Positions 8,778 to 17,217 of a DNA stretch of 64,000 nt are shown in pieces. The translations under genes and the position numbers were made by a program. The notes beneath the pieces are model-generated. The model had not been told where the DNA came from, did not search any database, and saw only the letters and a program-made list of their open reading frames with translations. Origin of the DNA: Ralstonia sp. A12 (lineage in GTDB: Bacteria; Pseudomonadota; Gammaproteobacteria; Burkholderiales; Burkholderiaceae). Numbering within the stretch: the stretch's first letter is position 1; each line of letters opens with the position of its first letter. The DNA lies in the NCBI RefSeq assembly GCF_000801955.1, contig NZ_JSZO01000006.1, positions 124,001-188,000 on the forward strand, in the 5' to 3' direction.

Positions 8778-8832
8778 CATCTAGCCAGATGACGGCTCTG
8801 TCAAGTCGGGAAACACTGGAACTTCGGCAATG

Positions 8833-8861
8833 AAAAAGCCGGTCACACAGACCGGCTTTTT
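8833..8861. terminator. intrinsic terminator, bidirectional
   Basis: The arms AAAAAGCCGGTC and GACCGGCTTTTT form a strong GC hairpin with A/T tracts on both sides. It lies just upstream of the hpa promoter region and downstream of the DUF1488-like gene, which reads leftward into it. Confidence 0.85.
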
Positions 8862-8934
8862 CAGAACGGTGGACGTGTGTCCACCAGGCGGGCATATCGG
8901 ACGCGCCGATGCCTGCAGAGGCAATCGACCACGC

Positions 8935-9225
8935 TCAAGCCACGGCGACGTGCACGCGCTTGACCACGACCGGTTGCGGCAAATCAGTCAACCCTTGAGA
9001 TCGCTGCACGCCGTCGGCGATGAGCACGCGCGCGGCATCCTGGATCCGATCCTGGCCGGCCTCAAAGGCCGCTTGAAGCGACAACACCTGATCACCTTCC
9101 AGGCCTTCCCACAGGGCCTCGCGTGTTGCCACGCAAGTCACCTTTTCGCCGTCGACCAACGCGTCGAACAGCAGGCCTTCGTTGTTGATGTCGTACGCCT
9201 CTTTCTTTTCGAACTTGATTTCCAT
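8935..9225 (-). CDS. DUF1488-family small protein
   Basis: A 96-residue acidic protein starting MEIKFEKKEAYDINNEG, with VDGEKVTCVATREALWE and a C-terminal segment of hydrophobic and charged residues. This matches the uncharacterised DUF1488 family, common in proteobacteria as a stand-alone gene. The ATG at 9225 is preceded by GGAGGG at good spacing; an extension to 9264 has no ribosome site. It ends about 75 bases before the terminator at 8833-8861. No function is known. Confidence 0.75.
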   Translation of the reverse strand: MEIKFEKKEAYDINNEGLLFDALVDGEKVTCVATREALWEGLEGDQVLSLQAAFEAGQDRIQDAARVLIADGVQRSQGLTDLPQPVVVKRVHVAVA

Positions 9226-9547
9226 CGTCAAAGCCCTCCGATTGCAATGGACAACAACGCACACGCTGTTGCGTGGAAACCGTGCGGGGGGGCCGGCACG
9301 ATTCCGTCAAACAATGTGTCTGACCGCGAGATTCATTTTAACCATAGCTTGCGCTACGCGTGCGAGTGGCATCGCCAAAGCCAGAGAACCCGAACCAAGG
9401 CTCTAGCTCGCCATCCCAGGCTGCGTCAGGGCCCGCACGCCCACCGCCATAGTTATGCTTTTTTGTCAGGACCGCGAGCGCCACCCGACTAAGCAAAGCG
9501 GGAGCCACACGCAAAGCCCGTGCCGACATGCAGGCAAGGAGACCATC
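9226..9547. other. intergenic region between divergent small genes
   Basis: This 322-base stretch separates two divergently read genes. It contains a G-run near 9288 and an AT-rich TTATGCTTTTTTGTC patch near 9450 that could hold a promoter for the rightward gene. I see no RNA gene, inverted repeat of note or conserved frame. Confidence 0.5.
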
Positions 9548-10366
9548 ATGCGCATCCAACCATACCGTTTGCGACACTTTCATGTCAGCGCGACACTGAC
9601 ATTGCTTGCACTGACAAGCGCTTCGTTCCGCGTGCAGGCCGCCGATTGCGCGGCGCTGCACGTTCAGAGCCCGCCGCACACCGTGGCGGTTGTTGAACTC
9701 TATACATCCGAAGGTTGTAATAGTTGCCCACCGGCAGACCGCTGGTTGAGCCGCACGCCAGTCGATACGCAACACTGGATTCCGCTTGCGCTGCATGTCG
9801 ACTACTGGGACAGCCTCGGCTGGAAAGACACCTTCGGCCGCGCGGCCTTCTCAGCACGGCAGCGTGCATTGGGGGATGCCGCAAATACCTCCACGATTTA
9901 CACGCCGGAAGTGTTCGTCTCCGGCCACGAGCTGCGCCGCTGGGCAGATCACGCCGATTTTTCACGGGCGATTGCAGCGCGCAACGCGTTACCTGCCACA
10001 GCGGATATCGCGCTCGACGCCACCACCGCAAACGCGCCGCGCACCACGTTACAGGCCCGCGCGCGATTCACGCTGCGGCCAAATGCCGCCGGTGCCAGCC
10101 CAGCCATCGCGTGGATCGCTTTGACACAAAACAATCTGGTAAGCCACCCGAGCGGCGGCGAGAACGGCGGTGTGGAGCTACGCCACGACCATGTCGTAAG
10201 GGAATGGATCGGCCCGATCCGGTTGACTGGCGCGAGTACGCAATGGCAGGGCGAGATTCCCCTGCCCGCCAACGCGCACCCGGCCGATGTGAGTTTGGCC
10301 GCATTCGTTGAGCGGCCGCGCGACGCGGAGATCCTGCAAGCGGTCTCCGCGCCGCTATGCCATTAG
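9548..10366 (+). CDS. secreted DUF1223 thioredoxin-like protein
   Basis: A 272-residue protein with a signal peptide (hydrophobic stretch LTLLALTSASFRVQAA, cleavage likely after residue 32) and then VAVVELYTSEGCNSCPPADRWLS. The C-N-S-C pair in a thioredoxin-like context marks the DUF1223 family, thought to be periplasmic. The IYTPEVFVSGHELRRW segment is also typical. The ATG at 9548 follows AAGGAGACC. The family's substrate is unknown. It stands alone, and its stop is 12 bases from the stop of the convergent permease gene. Confidence 0.78.
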   Translation: MRIQPYRLRHFHVSATLTLLALTSASFRVQAADCAALHVQSPPHTVAVVELYTSEGCNSCPPADRWLSRTPVDTQHWIPLALHVDYWDSLGWKDTFGRAAFSARQRALGDAANTSTIYTPEVFVSGHELRRWADHADFSRAIAARNALPATADIALDATTANAPRTTLQARARFTLRPNAAGASPAIAWIALTQNNLVSHPSGGENGGVELRHDHVVREWIGPIRLTGASTQWQGEIPLPANAHPADVSLAAFVERPRDAEILQAVSAPLCH

Positions 10367-10378
10367 GCGACTAGGCGA

Positions 10379-11809
10379 TCAGCGCGCCGTTTCCGAAGCC
10401 GGGATGGCACCTTGCTGCGGCGTATGCAGCAGCGAACGGCGGCGCGCATAGCCGAAGTACACCAGCAGGCCGATCACCACCCAAACCGCGAAAGCGATCC
10501 AGGTGACGGCCTGCAGATGGCTCATCAGGAACAGGCACATACCGATGGCCAGCAGCGGCACCACCGGCACGCCCGGGCAGCGGAAACCGCGATGCAGATC
10601 GGGACGCGTGCGGCGCAGGACCAGCACCGCGACCGCAATCAGCGAGAACGCTGCCAGCGTGCCGATGTTGATCAGCTCGGCCAGCACGTTCAGCGGCACG
10701 AACGCGGCGATCACGGCAAACACGATGCCGACCACCCACGTGTTCAGGAACGGCGTCGCGTAGCGCGGATGGATGTGCGACAGGCGCTTGGGCAGCAGGC
10801 CGTCACGCGACATGGCGAAGATGATGCGGGTCTGGCCATACGCCATCACCAGGATCACCGTGGTCATGCCGATGATGGCGCCCAGATCCACAAACCCAGC
10901 CACCCAGCTCTCACCCGCCATCTGCAGCGCAAGCGACACGGGGTGATCAACACCGGCGAACTTCGAGAACGGCACGATGCCGGTCATGATCGCGGCCACC
11001 ACCACGTAGAGGATGGTGCAGACCGCCAGCGAGCCAATGATGCCGATCGGCAGGTCGCGCTTGGGGTTGCGTACCTCTTCCGCCGCAGAGGTGACTGCGT
11101 CGAAGCCGATGAAGGCGAAGAACACGATGGCTGCGGCACCAAACACGCCCTCCATGCCAAACGGCATGAACGGCTGCCAGTTGGCCGGCTGCACGTGGCG
11201 CACGCCCACGAAGATGAACAGCAGCACCACCGTCACCTTGATCACCACCATGATGTTGTTGGCACGCGCCGATTCCCGCACGCCAAACGACAGCACCGTG
11301 GTGATGAGCAGCATGATCACCAGTGCCGGCAGGTTGAACAGCGTCTGCACGCCCGGGATTGCACCCGGCGCAGCCGTGAGTGCCACCGGCAAGTGCAGGC
11401 CGAAGCCCGACAGGAGCGATTGGAAGTAGCCGGACCAGCCCACCGACACGGCGGAAGTCGCCAGGCCATATTCGAGCATCAAGTCCCAGCCGATGATCCA
11501 GGCGACTAGCTCACCCATCGTGGCGTAGGCATAGGTATAGATCGAGCCGGATACGGGAATGGTCGAGGCGAACTCGGCGTAGCACAGTGCGGCAAATCCG
11601 CAAGCCAGCGCGGCAACGATGAACGACAACGTGAGTGCGGGGCCGGCGGTCAGCGCGCCCGTGCCCGTGAGCACGAAGATGCCGGTGCCGATGATGGCGC
11701 CGACGCCCAGGAAGGTCAGGTCCATGGGCCCGAGGACTTTCTTCAGGCCAGTATCGCTGTGGCCCGTGCGGATCATGTGATCCACGTTTTTGGTACGAAA
11801 CAAACTCAT
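10379..11809 (-). CDS. APC-family amino acid permease
   Basis: This 476-residue protein has about twelve hydrophobic segments and the APC superfamily signature near its start, LGVGAIIGTGIFVLTGTG. Other features are GSIYTYAYATMGELVAWIIGWDL, FFAFIGFDAVTSAAEEVRNPKRDLP and the C-terminal LHRGFRCPGVPVVPLL. It resembles the cationic amino acid transporter/YhdG branch, so import of amino acids or polyamines at the inner membrane is expected; the substrate cannot be read from sequence. The start at 11809 (MSLFRTKNVDHMI) has an AGGAG box; the longer frame to 11965 codes nothing conserved. Confidence 0.85.
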   Translation of the reverse strand: MSLFRTKNVDHMIRTGHSDTGLKKVLGPMDLTFLGVGAIIGTGIFVLTGTGALTAGPALTLSFIVAALACGFAALCYAEFASTIPVSGSIYTYAYATMGELVAWIIGWDLMLEYGLATSAVSVGWSGYFQSLLSGFGLHLPVALTAAPGAIPGVQTLFNLPALVIMLLITTVLSFGVRESARANNIMVVIKVTVVLLFIFVGVRHVQPANWQPFMPFGMEGVFGAAAIVFFAFIGFDAVTSAAEEVRNPKRDLPIGIIGSLAVCTILYVVVAAIMTGIVPFSKFAGVDHPVSLALQMAGESWVAGFVDLGAIIGMTTVILVMAYGQTRIIFAMSRDGLLPKRLSHIHPRYATPFLNTWVVGIVFAVIAAFVPLNVLAELINIGTLAAFSLIAVAVLVLRRTRPDLHRGFRCPGVPVVPLLAIGMCLFLMSHLQAVTWIAFAVWVVIGLLVYFGYARRRSLLHTPQQGAIPASETAR

Positions 11810-12012
11810 TGACTGCGTCTCCTGTCTGCGTGCCTCCGTGGGTACGGATGCACTGTCGCGCACGTGTGGCGCGCGGCGGCGGATTTTTGCAAAAAGCGGG
11901 CATTTTACCCGGTGACGATGCCCGCCCTTCCACATCGCCGTAGTGCAGACAAGAAAATAGGACAATTCGCATCCGATTGTCGTGAGTCACAACACCTCAC
12001 AACAATTTCGGT

Positions 12013-13086
12013 TCACTCGACGGTGTCGGCGTCTTCTGTGAACAGCGTCTGTTGGCGCGCGTGCGCATCGGACTCATACAAGCGCACGCCCACGCCCAGC
12101 AAGCGCACTGGAATCCGCCGCCGCTCGAAGCCCTGCGTGAGCAACTTCGAGAACACAGGCAACGACACCTTCGGGTGGATGCACTCGACCGTCGTGCCGC
12201 GAAAATCCGCGAAGCGCAGCTTGACGTAGGTCTTGTGGATCATGTCCGCAGCGCGGGCACGCTCAACGCGCGCGGCAAGCTGCTCGACAAGGAGGATCAG
12301 CTCGCGCTGGCAATCGTCTAGCGTGCGCAGGTCTGTGGCGTAGGTCTCTTCCACGCTGACGGATTTGCGGATCTGCGAGGGTTGCACCTGCCGGTGGTCG
12401 ATGCCGCGGCAGAGGTCGTGCAACCGGAAACCGAAGACGCCGAAATGCTGTTGCAACCGATCGGTGCCCCAGCTGCGCAGGTCACCGCAGGTTTCAGCGC
12501 CCAACCGGCGCAGCTTGGCAGCCGTCACCTTGCCCACGCCAAACAGGCGCTCCACGGGCAGCTCGGCCACAAACGCATCCACCTGCTCCGGCCGCACCAC
12601 AAACAGGCCGTCGGGCTTCTTCCAATCGCTGGCGATCTTGGCGATGAACTTGTTGGGTGCCACCCCGGCTGACACGGTGATACCGATCTCTTCGCGCACG
12701 CGGCGGCGGATGTCCTCGGCGATGCGGGTACCGCTGCCGGCGAGCATCGGGCTATCGCTCACATCGAGGTACGCCTCGTCTAGCGAGAGCGGCTCCACCA
12801 GCGGCGTATAGCTGTGATAGATGGCGAAGATCTGGCGCGCGACCTGGCGATACTTGTCCATGGACGGCGGCACGATCAGCAGCTCCGGGCAGCGCTTGAC
12901 GGCCTGCGACATAGGCATCGCCGAGTGGATGCCGAACTTGCGCGCTTCGTAGTTGCAGGTGGCCACCACGCCGCGCCGCTCGGGACGCCCGCCTACGGCC
13001 AGCGGCTTGCCGACCAGGCGCGGGTCATCGCGCATCTCGATGGCGGCGTAGAAGCAATCGCAGTCGCAGTGGATGATCTTTCGCAC
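12013..13086 (-). CDS. dinB: DNA polymerase IV
   Basis: A 357-residue Y-family translesion polymerase. It shows IIHCDCDCFYAAIEMRD (metal ligand Asp8), PLSLDEAYLDV with the catalytic Asp-Glu pair, the helix-hairpin-helix region VERLFGVGKVTAAKLRRLG, and the little-finger domain beginning RKSVSVEETYATDL. The start codon is GTG at 13086. The length is normal for DinB. No LexA-box-like CTGT-N8-ACAG motif is obvious in the short upstream gap. Confidence 0.93.
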   Translation of the reverse strand: MRKIIHCDCDCFYAAIEMRDDPRLVGKPLAVGGRPERRGVVATCNYEARKFGIHSAMPMSQAVKRCPELLIVPPSMDKYRQVARQIFAIYHSYTPLVEPLSLDEAYLDVSDSPMLAGSGTRIAEDIRRRVREEIGITVSAGVAPNKFIAKIASDWKKPDGLFVVRPEQVDAFVAELPVERLFGVGKVTAAKLRRLGAETCGDLRSWGTDRLQQHFGVFGFRLHDLCRGIDHRQVQPSQIRKSVSVEETYATDLRTLDDCQRELILLVEQLAARVERARAADMIHKTYVKLRFADFRGTTVECIHPKVSLPVFSKLLTQGFERRRIPVRLLGVGVRLYESDAHARQQTLFTEDADTVE

Positions 13087-13246
13087 GGCAGAGGGCCGCA
13101 GAAACCCGCGTCAGAGTCGGGCTTGCACGTTCAGGAGGAACGCAAGCGTACCAGCTTCCGCCAAGCGCGCACGCAGCGGCGCGCAACAATGCATTTCGCC
13201 GATACCGCAGCGCAGCATCGGCGAATGGTGAGACGGGAAAAGCGGC

Positions 13247-13624
13247 TTAACGGTTGATGTCGCGGGCCACGGCGCCGAGTTCGTCGTTCAGCGCGTGCTG
13301 CTCGTCGCCAGACAGGCCGCCGTTGTGCTGGCTGGCCATGTCGTTGGTTTCCTGGCGGATGCGGCGCAGGCGGTCACGCAGGCCATCGCCACGGTACGGA
13401 TCGATGTAGCCCTGCGACTGGCGCACGTCAACGCGGTGGAATTCCTCAGCGAGACGGCCCTGCACCTGGTCAAAGCGGGCACGCGGATCAACCGGTGCCG
13501 GCGCAGGCGCCGGAGCGGGCTCGCGCACCACTACCGTGCGAGTTTGCTGCGGCGGGGCCACCACACAGCCGGCCACGGAGGCCGCCAGCACAGCACACAG
13601 AGTCAGACGCGGAAGAATCGACAT
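13247..13624 (-). CDS. small lipoprotein, unknown function
   Basis: A 125-residue precursor with a signal peptide ending in the lipobox VAGC (Cys20), so the mature protein is expected to be lipid-anchored. A Pro-Ala linker (PAPAPAPAPVDPR) is followed by a charged, probably helical C-terminal part with RLAEEFHRVDVRQSQG and DRLRRIRQETNDMA. No enzyme motif is seen. It is read leftward and ends 160 bases from the dinB start. The long in-frame extension upstream overlaps the epimerase-like gene antisense and is not coding. Confidence 0.75.
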   Translation of the reverse strand: MSILPRLTLCAVLAASVAGCVVAPPQQTRTVVVREPAPAPAPAPVDPRARFDQVQGRLAEEFHRVDVRQSQGYIDPYRGDGLRDRLRRIRQETNDMASQHNGGLSGDEQHALNDELGAVARDINR

Positions 13625-13727
13625 GATTGGGCTCGTATTGTCGTTGTAGAAACGCGCAAGTCGCGCGGGGACTGGCGCTATCTTACGAACCACTTTACGC
13701 AAAGCTGTGACGATTGGTAACAGCGCA

Positions 13728-13877
13728 TTACATGCGCAACACCTCGGGCGGCTCGACCGGCGGCGGGGGTTCATCGGGCGACGGCAAGTCAGGAGGGATT
13801 CCCGGCGGCGATGGCTCGTCAGGGGGTGGAACAGTGTGTGCGGGATGCGCGCAATTGACGGACCGATCGGCGGACAT
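13728..13877 (-). CDS. proline-rich micro-protein with PPDEP repeats
   Basis: A 49-residue frame with a clear GGAGGG ribosome site 5 bases before its ATG. After MSADRSVNCAHPAHTV the protein is almost entirely Pro, Glu and Asp: PPPDEPSPPG, then PPDLPSPDEPPPPVEPPEV. A second micro-protein of the same composition lies 32 kb away at 46148-46348. Both have good ribosome sites and no signal peptide. No function is known; a disordered, acidic, extended chain is expected. It is divergent from the epimerase-like gene. Confidence 0.6.
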   Translation of the reverse strand: MSADRSVNCAHPAHTVPPPDEPSPPGIPPDLPSPDEPPPPVEPPEVLRM

Positions 13878-13924
13878 GGTTTCCCTCCGGGCAAAACGCA
13901 TTGACAATCTAGTACGCGAACCCG

Positions 13925-14893
13925 ATGCCAACAAGTCACCCTCCCATGCACGACCTGCCCACCGCACGCTTCCAGGACCGCACGCTGATCCGCATTGGCG
14001 ACGTTGACGACGCAAGCGCGGAAGGTTCGATGCTGCTGCTCGCACCGGAGGCCGGCGGCCGGCTCGTGCGCTGGCGGCATCTCGGTGAAGAGATTCTGTT
14101 CTGGCCTGAACCTGCAGACTGGTCCAGCCCGGCCAAGGTGCGCGGCGGCAATCCGCTGCTGTTTCCCTTCATCGGTCGGCACTTTGTAGACGACGAGATC
14201 GGCCGGTGGCGCGACGCACGCGGGCACATTCACGCCCTTCCGCAACACGGCTTTGCACGCGACCTGCCATTTGAGGTGGAAGACGCGAGCGACACGCACG
14301 TCGTCATGCTGCTGCGTGACAGCCCGCGAACGCGCGACGGCTATCCGTTCGCGTTCGAATTTCGCGTCACGTATCGGCTGTTGATTGACGGGCTGGAAGC
14401 GACTTTCTCGGTCAAGCACCTCGACGACGGCGACTCGCATGCGCCGATGCCGTTCTATGCCGGCCATCATTTCTACCTGGCACTGCCGCACGCGTTGCGC
14501 AGCACGGCTAAGCTGCTGATGCCGCCATCGCGACTCTCGCGCCAGTTGGCCGATGGCAGCCTCGATACGCCGGAACCCGGACGGCCAACCTACCGGCTCG
14601 ACGACCCGGCGCTGCAGGACCGCTATCACCTGCTGGATGACGCCGGCGCGGCCACGCTCGTCATTCCGCCGTACGCAGGCGCACCGCTTGGCCGCCGCAT
14701 CCGCATCGAGGTCGATGGCGCACCGGTACCCTGGCACGCCATCACCACCTGGACGGAAAACGCCACGTCCGACTTCTACTGCGTCGAGCCCTGGATGGGC
14801 CTGCCCAACGCGATCCACCACGGCGAGGGCCTGCACCTGCTCGCCCCCGGCGAAACACGCCAGGCAACCTGCCGCCTGCGAATCACGCGCTAG
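13925..14893 (+). CDS. aldose 1-epimerase family protein
   Basis: The 322-residue product has the galactose-mutarotase-like beta-sandwich pattern: APEAGGRLVRWRHLGEEILFW, GGNPLLFPFIGRHFVDDE, LPQHGFARDLPFEVED with the conserved His, and PFYAGHHFYLALP. Such proteins interconvert sugar anomers or act on phosphosugars. The C-terminal VEPWMGLPNAIHHGEGLHLLAPGE carries the usual Glu. Start choice is uncertain: ATG 13925 and ATG 13946 both lack a clear ribosome site. The substrate is not known. Confidence 0.78.
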   Translation: MPTSHPPMHDLPTARFQDRTLIRIGDVDDASAEGSMLLLAPEAGGRLVRWRHLGEEILFWPEPADWSSPAKVRGGNPLLFPFIGRHFVDDEIGRWRDARGHIHALPQHGFARDLPFEVEDASDTHVVMLLRDSPRTRDGYPFAFEFRVTYRLLIDGLEATFSVKHLDDGDSHAPMPFYAGHHFYLALPHALRSTAKLLMPPSRLSRQLADGSLDTPEPGRPTYRLDDPALQDRYHLLDDAGAATLVIPPYAGAPLGRRIRIEVDGAPVPWHAITTWTENATSDFYCVEPWMGLPNAIHHGEGLHLLAPGETRQATCRLRITR

Positions 14894-14902
14894 CTAACAC
14901 GC

Positions 14903-15238
14903 TCAGGCCTTCTCGTACGCCTGCACCGCATCCATGACGCGTGCCGAGTACACCAGCGCAGCGCCGGCATTGAGCGAAATCGCCACGCTCAGCGCATCGG
15001 CAATCTCTTCATGCGTGGCGCCGTGCTTGAGCGCTTCAGCAGTGTGCACGGTGATACAGCCATCGCAACGCGTCGTCACCGCCACAGCCAGGGCAATCAG
15101 TTCACGCGTCTTGGCATCCAGGCTGCCGGTCTTTGCGCCCGACAGCGTCTGATAGCCGTTGACCGTATCCGGCGTGATCTTGCCGATCTCGCCAATGCGC
15201 CCCAGCAGTTCCTTCCGATACTCAACCCAGTTCAGCAT
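14903..15238 (-). CDS. carboxymuconolactone decarboxylase/AhpD-like protein
   Basis: A 111-residue protein of the AhpD-like superfamily. The core AVTTRCDGCITVHTAEALKHGAT has the redox C-x-x-C pair followed by His, the mark of the alkylhydroperoxidase (peroxide-reducing) branch rather than the true lactone decarboxylase. The length suits a one-domain, oligomeric enzyme. It is read away from an AraC regulator with 116 bases between the starts, an arrangement that suggests the regulator controls it. The ATG at 15238 has GGGAGC upstream. Confidence 0.82.
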   Translation of the reverse strand: MLNWVEYRKELLGRIGEIGKITPDTVNGYQTLSGAKTGSLDAKTRELIALAVAVTTRCDGCITVHTAEALKHGATHEEIADALSVAISLNAGAALVYSARVMDAVQAYEKA

Positions 15239-15312
15239 GATGTGCTCCCGGTGGTGTGGCACTGGCCCGATGCCCGCGCCGTTGGAAAGAGTATTGTCTA
15301 TATAGGCGATCC

Positions 15313-15331
15313 GTTGAATACTCGATTCAAC
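15313..15331. promoter_or_regulatory. inverted repeat between divergent AhpD-like and AraC genes
   Basis: Perfect 6-base arms GTTGAA and TTCAAC are separated by 7 bases. The element lies 24 bases before the AraC-type start and about 75 before the other gene. It could be an autoregulatory site; AraC proteins more often use direct repeats, so another regulator is possible. Confidence 0.4.
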
Positions 15332-15354
15332 CAATTTCTATCGAGATCGTCTCA

Positions 15355-16296
15355 ATGGATCCACTCAGCCAATTCATCCGGTTGACCCGCCCGCAGGCCA
15401 GCCTGGATCTGCGCTGCATGTTTCAGGGCCCGTTCTCGATCCCGCACGACCTCGAGCCAGATGGTCAGGCGCTGTTCCACCTCGTGCTGTCCGGCACGTG
15501 CCTGGTGGAAACGGACGGCCGCACACTCACCTTGCGCGAAGGCGATTTCATCCTCTTCCCACGCGGTCACGCCCACACCATTCATGACCCAGCCAGCAGC
15601 GCCGACACACCCGCTCGCAAACCGCGCGCCTCACACGACGGCATGCTCCCGCTGCGCCAGACCGGCCGCGGCGCTGCCGAGGTCGACCTGCTCTGCGGCC
15701 GCTTTGTGCACGAACCTGGATCGACCACGCTGCTGGTGCGCACGCTGCCCGACCCGCTGCACGTGTCCTTGAGTGATAGTGCTTCGTTTCCAGCGCTGCA
15801 AGCCGTCATTGACATGATGCGCAGCGAGGCCGAAACGCGGGCCCCGGGTGCATTGGCGATCGTCACATCGTTGAGTCAGGCGCTGCTGACACTGGCCCTA
15901 CGCGTATACGGTCAGCGCGAGAATGCCGGCCCCGGCACGCTGACACTGCTATCGGATACGCGTCTCGGCCCGTCGGTACGGGCCATGCTCAACACGCCCG
16001 AACGTGCATGGACGATCGATGCACTCGCTGATCTGGCCGCCATGTCACGTGCCACCTACGCACGTCACTTCAAAGCACGCGCCGACATGACGGTGTGGGA
16101 TTTCCTCACGCGAGTGCGCATGACGCTCGCGTGCGACATGTTGATTCACACGCGACTCAACGCAGGGGAAATCGGCGCGCGCGTCGGTTACCAATCCGAA
16201 GCGGCTTTCGGCAAGGCGTTCAAGCAGCAATTGGGGATGACGCCCGCGCAATATCGGCGGGCGGTGACAGAACAACGCAAGACGGCGTCAGACTGA
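15355..16296 (+). CDS. AraC-family regulator with N-terminal cupin
   Basis: A 313-residue regulator. The N-terminal half is a cupin-type sensor (LVLSGTCLVETDGRTLTLREG, DFILFPRGHAHTIHD; Cupin_6-like). The C-terminal 100 residues form the AraC double helix-turn-helix, with WTIDALADLAAMSRATYARHF and the second helix pair GARVGYQSEAAFGKAFKQQLG followed by MTPAQYRR. It is divergent from the AhpD-like gene, its probable target. Start ATG 15355 gives the usual N-terminus MDPLSQFIRL; the longer frame to 15256 would run into the shared promoter. Confidence 0.87.
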   Translation: MDPLSQFIRLTRPQASLDLRCMFQGPFSIPHDLEPDGQALFHLVLSGTCLVETDGRTLTLREGDFILFPRGHAHTIHDPASSADTPARKPRASHDGMLPLRQTGRGAAEVDLLCGRFVHEPGSTTLLVRTLPDPLHVSLSDSASFPALQAVIDMMRSEAETRAPGALAIVTSLSQALLTLALRVYGQRENAGPGTLTLLSDTRLGPSVRAMLNTPERAWTIDALADLAAMSRATYARHFKARADMTVWDFLTRVRMTLACDMLIHTRLNAGEIGARVGYQSEAAFGKAFKQQLGMTPAQYRRAVTEQRKTASD

Positions 16297-16306
16297 GGGA
16301 GATGGG

Positions 16307-16990
16307 TCAATCAGCGTCGCTCGGAACCTTGTCAGCAAGCGGACTCGGATTGCCCCAACCATTTTCGAACAGCAATTCATGGAGCGGTTGCCGGGCTGCC
16401 CATCGCTGCTGTTCAAGCATCGGCTGATCGTAGAACTGGTCGACCTGGCCAAGGCACAGCACCGCCACCGGCTTGGCACCGGGCGGCAGCAAGAGCAGTT
16501 GACCAAGCTGTTCAGGATCGAACAGCGAGACCCATCCCATACCGATCCCTTCTGCCCTGGCGGCCAACCACAGGTTTTGAATGGCACAGGCGACCGATGC
16601 CAGATCCATCTCCGGCAACGTGCGTCGGCCGAAGACATGTTGTTCGCGCCCATCCATCAGCGCCGCCACCAAGACCTCTCCGCACTCCAGGATGCCTTCG
16701 ACCTTGAGTCGCATGAAATCATCCTGCCGCTCGCCCAGCGCAACGGCCGTCCGCTGACGCTCGGCCTCGACCAGCGCATGCACACGCTCTCGCACTGTTC
16801 GATCAGTGATATGGATGAAACGCCATGGCTGCATGAAGCCGACGCTGGGGCCGAGATGCGCAGCCTGCAGCAATCGTGTCAGGAGAGCCGCATCGAGCGG
16901 ACCCGGTCGAAAGTGACGCATATCGCGTCGTTCGCGGATAACGCGATAGACGGCATCGACCTCAACATCGCTATACCGGAATTGGCTCAT
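16307..16990 (-). CDS. bluB: 5,6-dimethylbenzimidazole synthase
   Basis: This 227-residue protein belongs to the BluB nitroreductase-like family, which destroys reduced FMN with oxygen to make dimethylbenzimidazole, the lower ligand of vitamin B12. Motifs are VIRERRDMRHFRPGPLD, AAHLGPSVGFMQPWRFI and AARAEGIGMGWVSLFDPEQL. No other cobalamin gene is nearby. ATG 16990 is taken as the start; a GTG 7 codons earlier at 17011 is possible. It converges on the AraC gene with 10 bases between stops. Confidence 0.88.
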   Translation of the reverse strand: MSQFRYSDVEVDAVYRVIRERRDMRHFRPGPLDAALLTRLLQAAHLGPSVGFMQPWRFIHITDRTVRERVHALVEAERQRTAVALGERQDDFMRLKVEGILECGEVLVAALMDGREQHVFGRRTLPEMDLASVACAIQNLWLAARAEGIGMGWVSLFDPEQLGQLLLLPPGAKPVAVLCLGQVDQFYDQPMLEQQRWAARQPLHELLFENGWGNPSPLADKVPSDAD

Positions 16991-17041
16991 GGCTCGAACA
17001 GCAACTGACACGCGCGCATGGATCTGCGCGCAGAAAACAAA

Positions 17042-17072
17042 AAGGACTTACGGCTCATCACCGTAAGTCCTT
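17042..17072 (-). terminator. intrinsic terminator of tRNA-Pro(GGG)
   Basis: Arms of 12 bases, AAGGACTTACGG and CCGTAAGTCCTT, form a hairpin with a 7-base loop. On the minus strand a T-rich tract follows, so it ends the leftward tRNA transcript about 10 bases after the mature tRNA end. Confidence 0.85.
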
Positions 17073-17081
17073 CGATATTTC

Positions 17082-17158
<77 letters not shown>

Positions 17159-17170
17159 AACAAGCATGAA

Positions 17171-17176
17171 AGTATA
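17171..17176 (-). promoter_or_regulatory. -10 box candidate for tRNA-Pro(GGG)
   Basis: On the minus strand TATACT lies 12 bases before the tRNA 5' end. No good -35 hexamer is visible at 16-18 bases, so the tRNA may have a weak promoter or depend partly on read-through from the MerR-like gene. Confidence 0.4.
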
Positions 17177-17217
17177 ACAGAGCCGCAGCGCAGATGACTA
17201 GTGGGTACCGAGTGCGC

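Noticed and set aside
13247-14836. 529-codon minus-strand frame reaching back from the small lipoprotein
   Set aside because: Only the last 125 codons, with a lipobox signal peptide, look coding. The rest is antisense to the epimerase-like gene and the proline-rich micro-protein region.
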